Source: Sycobia sp. Sy_11
Lineage: Eukaryota; Arthropoda; Insecta; Hymenoptera; Epichrysomallidae
Reading direction: 5' to 3'
NCBI GenBank assembly: GCA_018907035.1
Contig: JACCIC010000178.1
Coordinates: 186,001 to 250,000, forward strand
Length of the DNA: 64,000 bases
Below are positions 32,909 through 42,685 of this stretch, in pieces. Under the pieces are notes generated by a model. It was not told the DNA's origin. It did no database searches and saw only the letters and a list, made by a program, of their open reading frames with translations. How positions within the stretch are numbered: position 1 is the first letter of the stretch; the number at the start of each line of letters is the position of its first letter. The position numbers and the translations under genes are program-made.

Positions 32909-33676
32909 TTTTAATTAAATACAGATACAGATATTTTTAATTTAAATATAAAATATTAAGAATAATTCTACTTCGAATATATGTAAGATATTTCAAGAAA
33001 ATTCCAATATAACGTCCATTCTCAGGATGATTGAACGAAAATTAAGACGTCTACGAGGTCCTATATAAAAAATAAATCTTTTTGCAAGAATTATTTTAAA
33101 AATAAATCGATATGATCACTTACAATTTAAACACAAGAAAAAATTGATATCAATTATTACATAGTCAAGTATATGTAAATATGTATGGTTACCAATTCGT
33201 GTAAGTTTCGAAATTATTTCTTATTATTATTCAATAAAATTTGTTTATGGAAAGTGTGTCTATGCACTCACTTATTTAGAACGTCAGAATACAGTACTAT
33301 AAAATATAATTTAAAAATTATTTTAACATGTACTTGCAGGCCCGGATTTGAAAAGTTTATGGTAATTTAAATGTTAAACAACATTGAGGAATAGTATCTT
33401 TTACCAGCTTGAATTGAATACTACGCAAAATAAACTATAGTTCCCAGTCTAACGAATAAATTGAAATTAATTAATTGTAAATTGAATATCTACGAATGCT
33501 TCTTTTATCAGCGTAAAAGAAACTTAATCTAATACAATATATGTTACTAATCTACTATAGCATAATCTACTACCGGTACCAATTCATAATTGTTTGAATA
33601 ATTCAAACTTCTATCGTTAAGCCCAGATAAATTACGAAACATAGATGACTTCAGTAATGTTTGTTAACAAGATTTT

Positions 33677-33680
<4 letters not shown>
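32909..33680 (+). repeat. Dispersed repeat, copy A (inverted partner at 46911-47546)
   Basis: About 560 bp align, in reverse complement, with 46911-47546 at high identity. This copy has roughly 210 extra bases at about 33042-33255. The same strings, such as the TGTACTTGCAGG-CCGGA block, occur in both copies. Each copy borders a long (TA)n tract on the side facing the other. No protein motif was recognised. Confidence 0.8.

Positions 33681-33725
<45 letters not shown>
33679..33725. repeat. (AT)n microsatellite
   Basis: About 23 perfect AT units at the inner edge of repeat copy A. Confidence 0.95.
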
Positions 33726-33726
<1 letters not shown>

Positions 33727-33728
<2 letters not shown>

Positions 33729-34392
33729 GACGAAGGTTCTCGGAAGAAGGTGTGCGACTTAATTACTAATCGCCATTTTCTGCTCTTTCGAGGTACTGCG
33801 GAGTAAAGCCACAGCAAAGAAGAGAGGAGCCACGACTACAAGCCCGAATCAATGTACGCGCACGCTTCGTATACGGAGTAAGAGCGAGAAGCATATGACA
33901 CCGCCGCGCGAAAAAGCGAGATAAATGAGATGGCCCGGTGAAGAGAGGGGGAGGGAAAAACACGCTGAGCAGAGAGACTTTATTGCGCGCTCGACCGTTG
34001 AGTGAGACAGTTTTCCGAGGTTTTTTCCGCTTTTATTGAACTCGTAACGATTATCTGGCCGTTGTAGTGTTAGTTTTTTGGTGTTTTATCCGTTTCTTCG
34101 ATAGCCCCGCAAGTTTCAGAGAGAAATAGATAGACCAGAGACGAGCGCGTGAAGCGCGGATGCAGTGTTTGCGAGGTTGGAGCGTACCGTGTAAAATCGC
34201 GACGCCAGCTACCAAATTGGTGGACCGCCAAGCCAACACCGCTAGGAAGACAGAGAGAGAGAGACGACCTGAGTATCACAAACCCGGACGAGGGAAGTGA
34301 CAGCACAGATCATCTGAGCCGATTACGACTAGCCCGAACGAGAGGAAGATTATCAGTTAGCGTCTTCCACCGACAGCCAGGTGACATCAACG
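33727..34392 (+). promoter_or_regulatory. G+C-rich block ending in a splice-donor-like site
   Basis: A 665-bp block, much richer in G+C and CpG than its surroundings, starts TGTGACGA right after the (AT)n tract. It ends ATCAACG followed by GTGAGT, a good splice donor, at 34393. It could be the promoter and untranslated first exon of a plus-strand host gene lying beyond the visible exons, or an LTR, since insect gypsy LTRs often start TGTGAC. No clear open frame supports coding function. Confidence 0.3.
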
Positions 34393-34540
34393 GTGAGTAC
34401 CGACGGCAAGCGACCGCGTAGATGTAAACCCGGGCCACGGCACGACGGCAGCGTATACGTGAACGAGAGAACGTACACGAGCGGATGAGAATGCTGTCCG
34501 AGAAGAGTTGGCAGCCCAATAACGAAGATCGCGAGCTAGC

Positions 34541-35937
<1,397 letters not shown>

Positions 35938-36061
35938 ATGGGGAAGGAAGTAAACATCCTAATCCGAAGAGCAAATTCCCTTTTGCTAGCGTTGTTCTTC
36001 TTCGCCTATCTCACTTCGACCCCTCCTCTTATTTACGACGCTCACCAGGTCGATTTTGAGG
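35938..36061 (+). other. Possible small exon with hydrophobic N-terminus
   Basis: An ATG at 35938 opens 41 codons with basic residues followed by the hydrophobic run SLLLALFFFAYL, which is signal-peptide-like, and then GTAAAAAT, a possible splice donor at 36062. A pyrimidine-poor but plausible acceptor, TTGCAG, lies at 36236-36241. The block is G+C-richer than its flanks. There is no homology I recognise and no downstream exon was found, so this is tentative. Confidence 0.2.
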
Positions 36062-36340
36062 TAAAAATATAAATTATAAAATATTCATATCTATGTATAT
36101 ATATATACAAATATATACATATAAATAAATGTTTTAAAATATAAATATAAACAAATATATACTGTAACATTAATATTATTTAATTAAAAATAATTAGTAT
36201 ACATTATTTAAACTTTGTGTCTTGATCGTGTGTGTTGCAGAATATAGATTCTCCATCGTGAGTCGCGTTTATTTAGGAAAAACAACCTTTTTCCTCCCGA
36301 TTTATTTCCGAGCCGTATTACATTGTACTTATCATTAAGT

Positions 36341-36490
36341 CGCTATATACAGAATTATTAACTCGCTATATAAAATTAGTAACTCGCTATTTTAAATGAT
36401 TAACACGCTATATACAGAATTATTGACTCGCTATATAAATTTAGTAACTCGCTATTTTAAATTATTAACGCGCTATATACAGAATTATTT
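36341..36490. repeat. 65-bp tandem repeat, about 2.3 units
   Basis: CGCTATATACAGAATTATT recurs at 36341, 36406 and 36471, exactly 65 bp apart. Within each unit the string CTCGCTAT also occurs twice more. It lies downstream of the gypsy pol stop codon, probably in the element's 3' untranslated region. Confidence 0.9.
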
Positions 36491-36584
36491 ACAGAGATCT
36501 CGCTTACTTAATTATCTTATTTACTTATTACTATTGCCGGCAATGTACAATATTTTACAATTTTACAAAATAATTTACAAAAAT

Positions 36585-39500
36585 TCACGTATCGTAACCG
36601 GTATACGGTTTTATGTCCTTGACATGAATTTTTTCTATTAGTTTCCCATCTGCTCCTTGCAGATCAAATATGACTGGGGAAACTTTCTTTATTATTGCAA
36701 ATGGCCCACTATATTTTTCGCAAAGTTTTGCATTGAGCTGATTTGCTTTATTTGACAGTATGTGTTGACGCTTCAGGACTTGTTCGCCAACACGTGGCTG
36801 CCAATCGCGTCGGCGTAAGTCATAATATTTTCTCTGTCGCGAGAAAGACTGTGCCGTTTTTATTTTGGCGAGCTCAAGTGCTTCCTCAATATTCCTTATC
36901 CTTTCTTCTGCTTTTGATTTTGAACGCTGTCCTATTTCTTGTTTCAGGCTACCTGGTGCGCTTGGCTCTCGTCCGAAATTTAAACAAGCTGGCGTATAAC
37001 CCGTGCTATCGTGCATGGCTGTGTTATATGCAAATGAAATTTTGTTTAGATAATTATCCCATGTTTTTTGGGACTTATCTATGTACTGTTTTACCATAGT
37101 TTTTACAGTGCGATTTACCCGTTCTACAGGATTGCACTGGGGTGAATACGGTGGCGTTGTTCGATGAGTAATTTTCGCATTTTTTAATATTTGGCGAAAC
37201 TCATTCGAAATAAATTGTCTACCGTTATCACTCACTATTACTTGCGGGCGTCCAAAACGTAATATAATCTGTTCTTGGATTGCTCGTCCTATGGCAGCAC
37301 CCGTTGCTTTCCGTAATGCACGTAGTTCGATCCATTTCGTTAATCGATCCTGCATTACAAGAAGCATAATATGTCCGTTATTCGATCGTGGAAGAGGCCC
37401 CACCAAATCAACAGAGACCATCTCCCATGGCTGTGTTACATTTGTCGCGTGCATTTTTCCCGCCGGGGCTGACTGCTGTGCTTTATGCTTTTGGCAGTTT
37501 ATACACGCGCGTACGTACCGTGTGGCTTCACGGAACATGCCTGGCCAGTAGTAGTTTTTAGCTAATTTTGCTAAAGTTTTAGCTACTCCTAAATGTCCTG
37601 CCGTGGGATCATCGTGGTTTTCCCTCATTATTCGCTGTTTTTCTGAATCATTTATGCATATTTTCCACTCGCTTAATTCATTTGTTTCATTAAAATCAAG
37701 CGTGTGTAATATGTGCCGATACAATCTATTGCCTTCTATCCTGTAATCCGGAAAATCTTTCGGATTTTCTGATACCGATTTATAAGTTTTCTCGTACCAT
37801 TTATTTTCCGTTTTGGATATCGCATTTATTTCGACTGGATTCCGTGATAGTATGTCGTCCACGTTGTTTTCTGTCCCTTTTCGATACTGTATATCGAAAT
37901 CCCATTGTGCTAATTCCAGTGCCCATCGTGCTAACCTGCCTGATGGATTATCTAACTTCTCCAACCATTTTAATGATTGGTGATCCGTTACCACTGTAAA
38001 CGGATAACCTTCTAGATATGGGCGCATTTTCCATATGCCCCACCGCACAGCTAAACATTCCAATTCAGTGACGGAATAATTTTTTTCAGCTGGATTTAGT
38101 GTGCGGCTAGCATATGCAATGACGTTCTCTTTATCTCTGTCTATCTGTGTTAGCACGGCGCCTAGGCCAAGCAGGCTCGCATTTGTTTGCAGGACAAAAG
38201 GCAGATTCCAATTTGGACATGCCAAAACAGGAGCTTCCGTTAAGTTTTTCTTTAGCTCTTCAAAAGCCGTTGCTTGATCCTGTGTCCATGTCCATTCTGT
38301 TTTCTTCTTTAATAATATACTTAACGGTGCTGCTGTTTTTGACAAATCTTTAATAAAACGCCTATACCAGGAAAGCATTCCAAAAAATCTTTTCAATTCT
38401 TTTTGATTTTTTGGTGGTGGTATTGCTGAAATCGCTTTAATTTTTTCAGGATCTGTTCGAATTCCCTGTGCATCAACCACGTGTCCCAGATACGTAAGTT
38501 GTGACCTTGCAAATTTGCATTTTTCTGGATTCGGCTTTAATTTGGCAGCCCGCAACCTTTCAAAGACTGTCTTTAGCAATTCTTTATGTTCTTTGTATGT
38601 CTCGGTGACGATAATTATGTCATCAAGATATGCAAATGCATTTGGTGCCATATCGGGTGTAATAATTGTATCTAGCAATCTCTGAAACGTTGCTGGGGCA
38701 GTATGTAAACCAAAAGGCATTACATTGAACTCATAAAGGCCTCGTCCTGGCACTGTAAAAGCCGTAAGAGGCTTACTTTCTTCTGTTAGGTTAATTTGCC
38801 AATAGCCATTTTTAAGGTCAATAGTTGACAGTATTCGTGCGCCCTGCAACTTATCAAGAATTGACTGTATTTGTGGCAGGGGGTAGGCATCCTTTTTCGA
38901 AATTTTATTTAAACAGCGAAAATCCACACAAAATCGAGGTTTGCCGACTTTTTTCCTTGCGATTACTACAGGACTACTCCATGGGCTGTCTGACGGTTGT
39001 ATTATGCCCTCTTTAATCATTTTATCAACTTCCTCGTTGATAATTTTTTGCATTGCCGGGTTTCTAGCTCGGTAACGTTGTTTTAATGGTGTAGTGTCCG
39101 TCAGTCGTATTTCATGTTTCACACAAGGCGTAGCCCCTTTAATAGAATTAAATTTTTCCATTTCTGTATTTATAAATCTTTCTAAGTCTTTCTTTTGCTG
39201 TTTTGGTAACTCTTGCAATCCTGTTTGAAGGTTCTGAATACTTGAGATTTGATTTATAAATATATTACTATTTCTAAGTTTTTTTCCTTTCAATGAAACG
39301 TCGATGTTCAATTTAGTTAAAATATCCATTCCTAGGATAATTTTACTACTTAATTTATTCATTACGTAAAATTCTTGATTTACGTAATAATTTTTTATCT
39401 TGACTATGCCTTTTATCCCTTTCATTTCGGATATCAATGCACTGTTTGCCAGTATTGCTGCTTTGGATTTTTCTACCGCAGTCCAATTGCATTTATTTTT

Positions 39501-39653
39501 GCAATGGTTTGCCACGTCCGGCCGTATAAAAGAATTAACTGAACCTGTGTCAACTAATGCTTTATACTTTTTTTGGCCTATTTTTGCTATTACAAAATAG
39601 CGTAAGTCTAATTGTTGGTCGGCCGGGCCTGTGATGGTCCGGCCGCAATTTCG
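36585..39653 (-). CDS. pol: Gypsy Pol polyprotein (protease, RT, RNase H, integrase)
   Basis: Reached by -1 frameshifting from gag, giving about 1022 residues from the shift. Order: aspartic protease with ALVDTGSVNSFI near the start; RT with YPLPQIQSILDKL, DLKNGYWQI and the catalytic FAYLDD; RNase H with LQTNASLLGLGAVL, where the usual first catalytic Asp of TDAS is Asn; a C-terminal RNase H block VVTDHQSLKWL; integrase HHCC zinc finger (AGHLGVAKT, CINCQKHK); and the integrase triad in VSVDLVGPL, VSDNGRQF and NPVERVNRT. A GPF-type module (GPFAIIKKV) closes the protein. The frame is otherwise uninterrupted to the stop at 36585. Apart from the RNase H change I see no missing key residue. Confidence 0.9.
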   Translation of the reverse strand, partial: RNCGRTITGPADQQLDLRYFVIAKIGQKKYKALVDTGSVNSFIRPDVANHCKNKCNWTAVEKSKAAILANSALISEMKGIKGIVKIKNYYVNQEFYVMNKLSSKIILGMDILTKLNIDVSLKGKKLRNSNIFINQISSIQNLQTGLQELPKQQKKDLERFINTEMEKFNSIKGATPCVKHEIRLTDTTPLKQRYRARNPAMQKIINEEVDKMIKEGIIQPSDSPWSSPVVIARKKVGKPRFCVDFRCLNKISKKDAYPLPQIQSILDKLQGARILSTIDLKNGYWQINLTEESKPLTAFTVPGRGLYEFNVMPFGLHTAPATFQRLLDTIITPDMAPNAFAYLDDIIIVTETYKEHKELLKTVFERLRAAKLKPNPEKCKFARSQLTYLGHVVDAQGIRTDPEKIKAISAIPPPKNQKELKRFFGMLSWYRRFIKDLSKTAAPLSILLKKKTEWTWTQDQATAFEELKKNLTEAPVLACPNWNLPFVLQTNASLLGLGAVLTQIDRDKENVIAYASRTLNPAEKNYSVTELECLAVRWGIWKMRPYLEGYPFTVVTDHQSLKWLEKLDNPSGRLARWALELAQWDFDIQYRKGTENNVDDILSRNPVEINAISKTENKWYEKTYKSVSENPKDFPDYRIEGNRLYRHILHTLDFNETNELSEWKICINDSEKQRIMRENHDDPTAGHLGVAKTLAKLAKNYYWPGMFREATRYVRACINCQKHKAQQSAPAGKMHATNVTQPWEMVSVDLVGPLPRSNNGHIMLLVMQDRLTKWIELRALRKATGAAIGRAIQEQIILRFGRPQVIVSDNGRQFISNEFRQILKNAKITHRTTPPYSPQCNPVERVNRTVKTMVKQYIDKSQKTWDNYLNKISFAYNTAMHDSTGYTPACLNFGREPSAPGSLKQEIGQRSKSKAEERIRNIEEALELAKIKTAQSFSRQRKYYDLRRRDWQPRVGEQVLKRQHILSNKANQLNAKLCEKYSGPFAIIKKVSPVIFDLQGADGKLIEKIHVKDIKPYTGYDT

Positions 39654-40684
39654 TTTCCCGGCTTTTGGCATTTGCAGTCGCGCGAAAATACGCCGTCTTT
39701 GCCACACCGGGTGCAAAATTTTCTTTGTGCATTTTTGCATTGGAAACGTGTATGGCCTTGTTGCTTACAACGCCAGCAACATTTACTCTTGTCGTACGAC
39801 GACGTAATTGCCATTATTGCATTTCGTGGTTTCACGAATGATCGATGATTTTCGGAAGTTGATTTTGTTTTATCTCCTTCCATTCTATTTAATTTTTCTC
39901 GTACAATTTCTACCTTCCGGACTAAATCACTTACGGAGGCTATGTTTTCTCTTGCAACATATAATTGCAATTCAGGCAACATATTTTCGTACAAATTGTC
40001 TAATTGTGTACGAATATCTAAACCTCCGCGACGTCTCATTAACGTACATAAGGCGTTCGCGTAATCTAAAATCGGTTCCTTCGATTTTTGTTTTCGGTCT
40101 ATTATTTGCCTATCTAACTGTCGTTGTTCATTTGGAGGTAAGTAAAATTCGCTCATTAATTTTTGCAATCCCTCCCACGACGTGATATCTCTAGCAAAAT
40201 TTCGAAACCATTGTTGCGCGTCGCCTCTCAATAATTCCGGTAAGCCCTGCAACAATTGTGCGTCTGTTAGGCCGTAGACGGCACGCAATTCCGAAACTCT
40301 TTCCAGGAATGCGTGAACATTTTTCCCGTCGAAATGGCAATTCCATTTCCTCATCTGGTCGGCTATTTTTGCCGCCGGATTAACGGGAATATTCGCTATA
40401 ATTTGATTCGGTGTTGGAAGTACATTACTTTCTCCTATTAGTGGAGACGATGTATTTTGCAATTTCTCCGTGAGCAATTGCTGCTCATCGGCCGTCCTGT
40501 CGTGCTCTTCTACGTAATCCGGCGCGTCGTCTGGCTTATCATTAAAAAATTCCGGATTTTGACTTACATATCGTACTAATCTCTGCCGGAGTTGAACAAC
40601 ATTACCGTCTAGACTTAACTCGAATTTTGCTAACTCTATAAGCAACTGCTCCCTACGAAGCTTATATATCCACGAGACCTTCAT
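39608..40684 (-). CDS. gag: Gypsy Gag protein
   Basis: Structural protein that forms the particle packaging element RNA. The frame is open upstream to 40741, but the first ATG is at 40684 (MKVSWIYKLRREQ), giving 358 residues. An N-terminal basic helical region comes first. The capsid-like region has WNCHFDGKNVHAFLERVSEL and GDAQQWFRN, typical of gypsy retrotransposon gag. Two zinc knuckles end it: CCWRCKQQGHTRFQC and CTRCGKDGVFSRDC; in the second the usual histidine position reads Ser, so it is atypical. The frame ends 45 bases after the frameshift site and overlaps pol. No stop interrupts it. Confidence 0.85.
   Translation of the reverse strand: MKVSWIYKLRREQLLIELAKFELSLDGNVVQLRQRLVRYVSQNPEFFNDKPDDAPDYVEEHDRTADEQQLLTEKLQNTSSPLIGESNVLPTPNQIIANIPVNPAAKIADQMRKWNCHFDGKNVHAFLERVSELRAVYGLTDAQLLQGLPELLRGDAQQWFRNFARDITSWEGLQKLMSEFYLPPNEQRQLDRQIIDRKQKSKEPILDYANALCTLMRRRGGLDIRTQLDNLYENMLPELQLYVARENIASVSDLVRKVEIVREKLNRMEGDKTKSTSENHRSFVKPRNAIMAITSSYDKSKCCWRCKQQGHTRFQCKNAQRKFCTRCGKDGVFSRDCKCQKPGNEIAAGPSQARPTNN
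39620..39659 (-). promoter_or_regulatory. -1 ribosomal frameshift signal between gag and pol
   Basis: On the minus strand the heptamer GGGAAAC (39659-39653) lies in the correct phase, read G-GGA-AAC in the gag frame. A 7-nt spacer (GAAATTG) follows. Next is a 7-bp all-G/C stem, CGGCCGG with CCGGCCG (39645-39639 and 39626-39620), around a 12-nt loop. Pol is in the -1 frame relative to gag. Slippery site, spacer and stem match known retroviral signals of this type. Confidence 0.85.
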
Positions 40685-40841
40685 TGTTTTTATTCGACTA
40701 TTGACAATATTGCTATCTACTCTATATATCCCATCCAGCAAATAATTCCGTTTAATAAATCAAAATTCAAAATTTAATAAGGATTTTTAAAATTTTTAGA
40801 TTAAATAGTATCAATAAGCACGACTGTGTCCATGAAATTCG

Positions 40842-40856
40842 CCTGTTCGGGCGCCA
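40842..40856 (-). other. Primer-binding site, tRNA-Lys type
   Basis: Minus-strand TGGCGCCCGAACAGG lies directly after the LTR's terminal TTACA. It equals the first 15 bases of the classic tRNA-Lys primer site; the last three bases of the 18-nt site are not matched. Confidence 0.85.
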
Positions 40857-41959
40857 TGTAACATGAGCACTTTGGTGTGGGCTAGTTCGTGCTCCGGCTC
40901 AACGCGCCTCGGCCCCGATCGCTCAGCACGCCATCGGGTTCTTTTCACCCCACCAAAGGCTATGTTCAATTCGTTTTAACTTGCATAAACGAATGGCTCC
41001 GGCTCAACCCGCCTCGGCCCCTAGTCGCTCAACGCGCCACTAGGTTCGTTTGTACAAGGATATTTGTTTTAATTTTTACGGTGTGTACTGTACTTTGGCC
41101 CACGCTCAACACGCCTAGGCCCTTGGTCGCTCAACCCGCCACCAAGTTTGTTCTAGTACACGCGAACCTGCGAAAATCCAATTCTCACTCTCGCTCAACC
41201 CGCCAGAGTTTGAATTGAATTTTTATTAAATTTATTTACCATTTTATTTCTTTCGTTGCTGGATTTGGGAAACTGAAATAAGTTTAAATTTTGTTAAATA
41301 TTCAATAAGTTTATTTAACAAAAAAAAGAAAATTAACAAAAATTTATAAACAAAAAAAAACTTAATAATAATGACAATAATAAAATAATTAATAATAAAA
41401 GGCTCTTAGTTATCAGCCGTTTCTCTAACGCCCGCTTTGTCGCCATTATCCGCTGTAACAAAATAAACAAATTATATCATAAAATAAATTTATTTTATGA
41501 TGTACATAATTTTAAATAATTTATTTCTAATTTAAAATTTACAAAGTTTTAATTATTATTTATTTCGTTTTTCGCGTCTCGCCCCGAGTGTGCGGAGACT
41601 TGTCGCCCGCTATCGCGCCGACGACAGGTCCCCCTCGAAAAGCCAGTTTCGAGGTCGCTGGCACACTGAATTTTCGCAGTCAGTGCGGCTCTATTTGAGA
41701 ATTAGGAGAGAGAGCACTCGCTCTCCCCTTACCGCACTGTACCGCGCCGTAGTTTTGGGCAGCGCCGTCGCCGCTCTTCGAGCCGCCTGCGGCCAGAGAG
41801 CGCTCGCTCATCCTCTCCGCTGCCGGCGCTTTACCCCGCGCCGCGCCGCGCCACGAAGCCTTCGGCGCTCCCCCTTCGCCGCGCCGCGCCGCTCACGACT
41901 TCGCGACTTATTACAAATATTAAAATTTCTGCGCGAGACTATTGTCTCATCGCAATACA
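40857..41959 (-). repeat. 5' LTR of the gypsy element (family 1)
   Basis: About 1103 bp from TGTATTGCGATG at 41959 to GTTACA at 40857, minus sense. It carries the hairpin array near its 3' end and a CG-rich region near its start. The same LTR occurs alone at 7616-8685 and, diverged, at about 26030-26400. Confidence 0.85.
40914..41221 (-). other. LTR hairpin array with constant 13-nt loop (copy in the gypsy LTR)
   Basis: In minus sense the hairpins are ACTCT/... type at 41209-41187, CTTGGT/ACCAAG at 41146-41122, GGCCTA/TGGGCC at about 41121-41097 (one G-U pair), CCTAGT/ACTAGG at 41044-41020 and CCCGAT/ATCGGG at 40938-40914. Loops are GGCG-N-GTTGAGCG variants of 13 nt. Outer arms around the first (41175-41184 with 41212-41221) and an 8-bp arm pair (CTTTGGTG / CACCAAAG) around the last can form larger domains. 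Confidence 0.75.
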
Positions 41960-42044
41960 TATATACAAATATTTTTAAATTTATATTTGTTCCTCAAAAT
42001 CCACCTGGTGCGCGTCTCAAGAGGGGGGGGGGCATATGGGGTGT

Positions 42045-42046
42045 GT

Positions 42047-42126
<80 letters not shown>
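42045..42126. repeat. (GT)n microsatellite
   Basis: About 38 GT units with a few GTAT interruptions, between the gypsy LTR and the LINE. Confidence 0.95.
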
Positions 42127-42127
<1 letters not shown>

Positions 42128-42473
42128 TGCACATAGACCAGCACTATACACTGGTCTTCAAACCGCAATATACAATTAGCAACTAAGCAAAGCCAGCCTA
42201 TACACTGGCAATTAACTCTAGTCTGAATATACAAGGTGCAATAAAAGTGGTTCGAAACCCACTATAAACTGTAGGTCCACAAAAGTCGCAATGATGTACA
42301 AATCTGCACCATTAAAAAGATTAGCAATAATGCAAAGCTCTGGAGCACAACCGGCCGATAAAGCGAAAGCTAGGTGCGGCTGGAAATGTTTATGTGCAGC
42401 AAAGCATAACTGAGCGACCTTTGTTTGTTTTTTTTTGTTTATGTACGCACGCACGCACGCAAACACACCCATA

Positions 42474-42476
<3 letters not shown>
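42127..42476. other. Spacer, no gene recognised
   Basis: About 350 bp of ordinary composition between two microsatellites; a CACTATA-rich stretch and a (GCAC)n run at 42446-42463. Open frames extending from the flanking repeats are artefacts. Confidence 0.5.

Positions 42477-42521
<45 letters not shown>
42477..42521. repeat. (CA)n microsatellite, LINE target
   Basis: About 22 CA units ending exactly where the R1-clade LINE begins. After the first LINE's poly(A) tail, CA units resume at 45797. Confidence 0.95.
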
Positions 42522-42523
<2 letters not shown>

Positions 42524-42685
42524 AGTGTGGAGTTTTGTTGCTTTCCTCCATCTGGCGCCTCCCCAGGTTGCAGATAGAGGATGGCTCGCTACAATTTGTA
42601 GAGGGCACTGAGGAAATAAAATACTCAGGGTGGACAGAAAAAGCTAATAGGGAGGGTCTCCCGAACTTAAGGCCAATTATGACTA

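Larger units (their letters stand above)
36585..41959 (-). mobile_element. Ty3/gypsy retrotransposon, lacking a recognisable 3' LTR
   Basis: Minus-strand order is 5' LTR (41959-40857), tRNA-Lys-type primer site (40856-40842), gag, -1 frameshift signal, and pol with protease, RT, RNase H and integrase. No envelope gene follows. The expected 3' LTR should lie below 36585, but no sequence there resembles the 5' LTR. A purine run (GGGAGGAAAAAGG, about 36290) could be the polypurine tract. The open frames are long, so the element is young, yet its 3' end is lost or replaced. Confidence 0.85.

Noticed and set aside
36743..40185. Several plus-strand frames of 60-125 codons
   Set aside because: They are antisense shadows of the gypsy gag and pol genes.
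40685..40741. Gag start at 40741
   Set aside because: The codon there is TTG; the first ATG in frame is at 40684.
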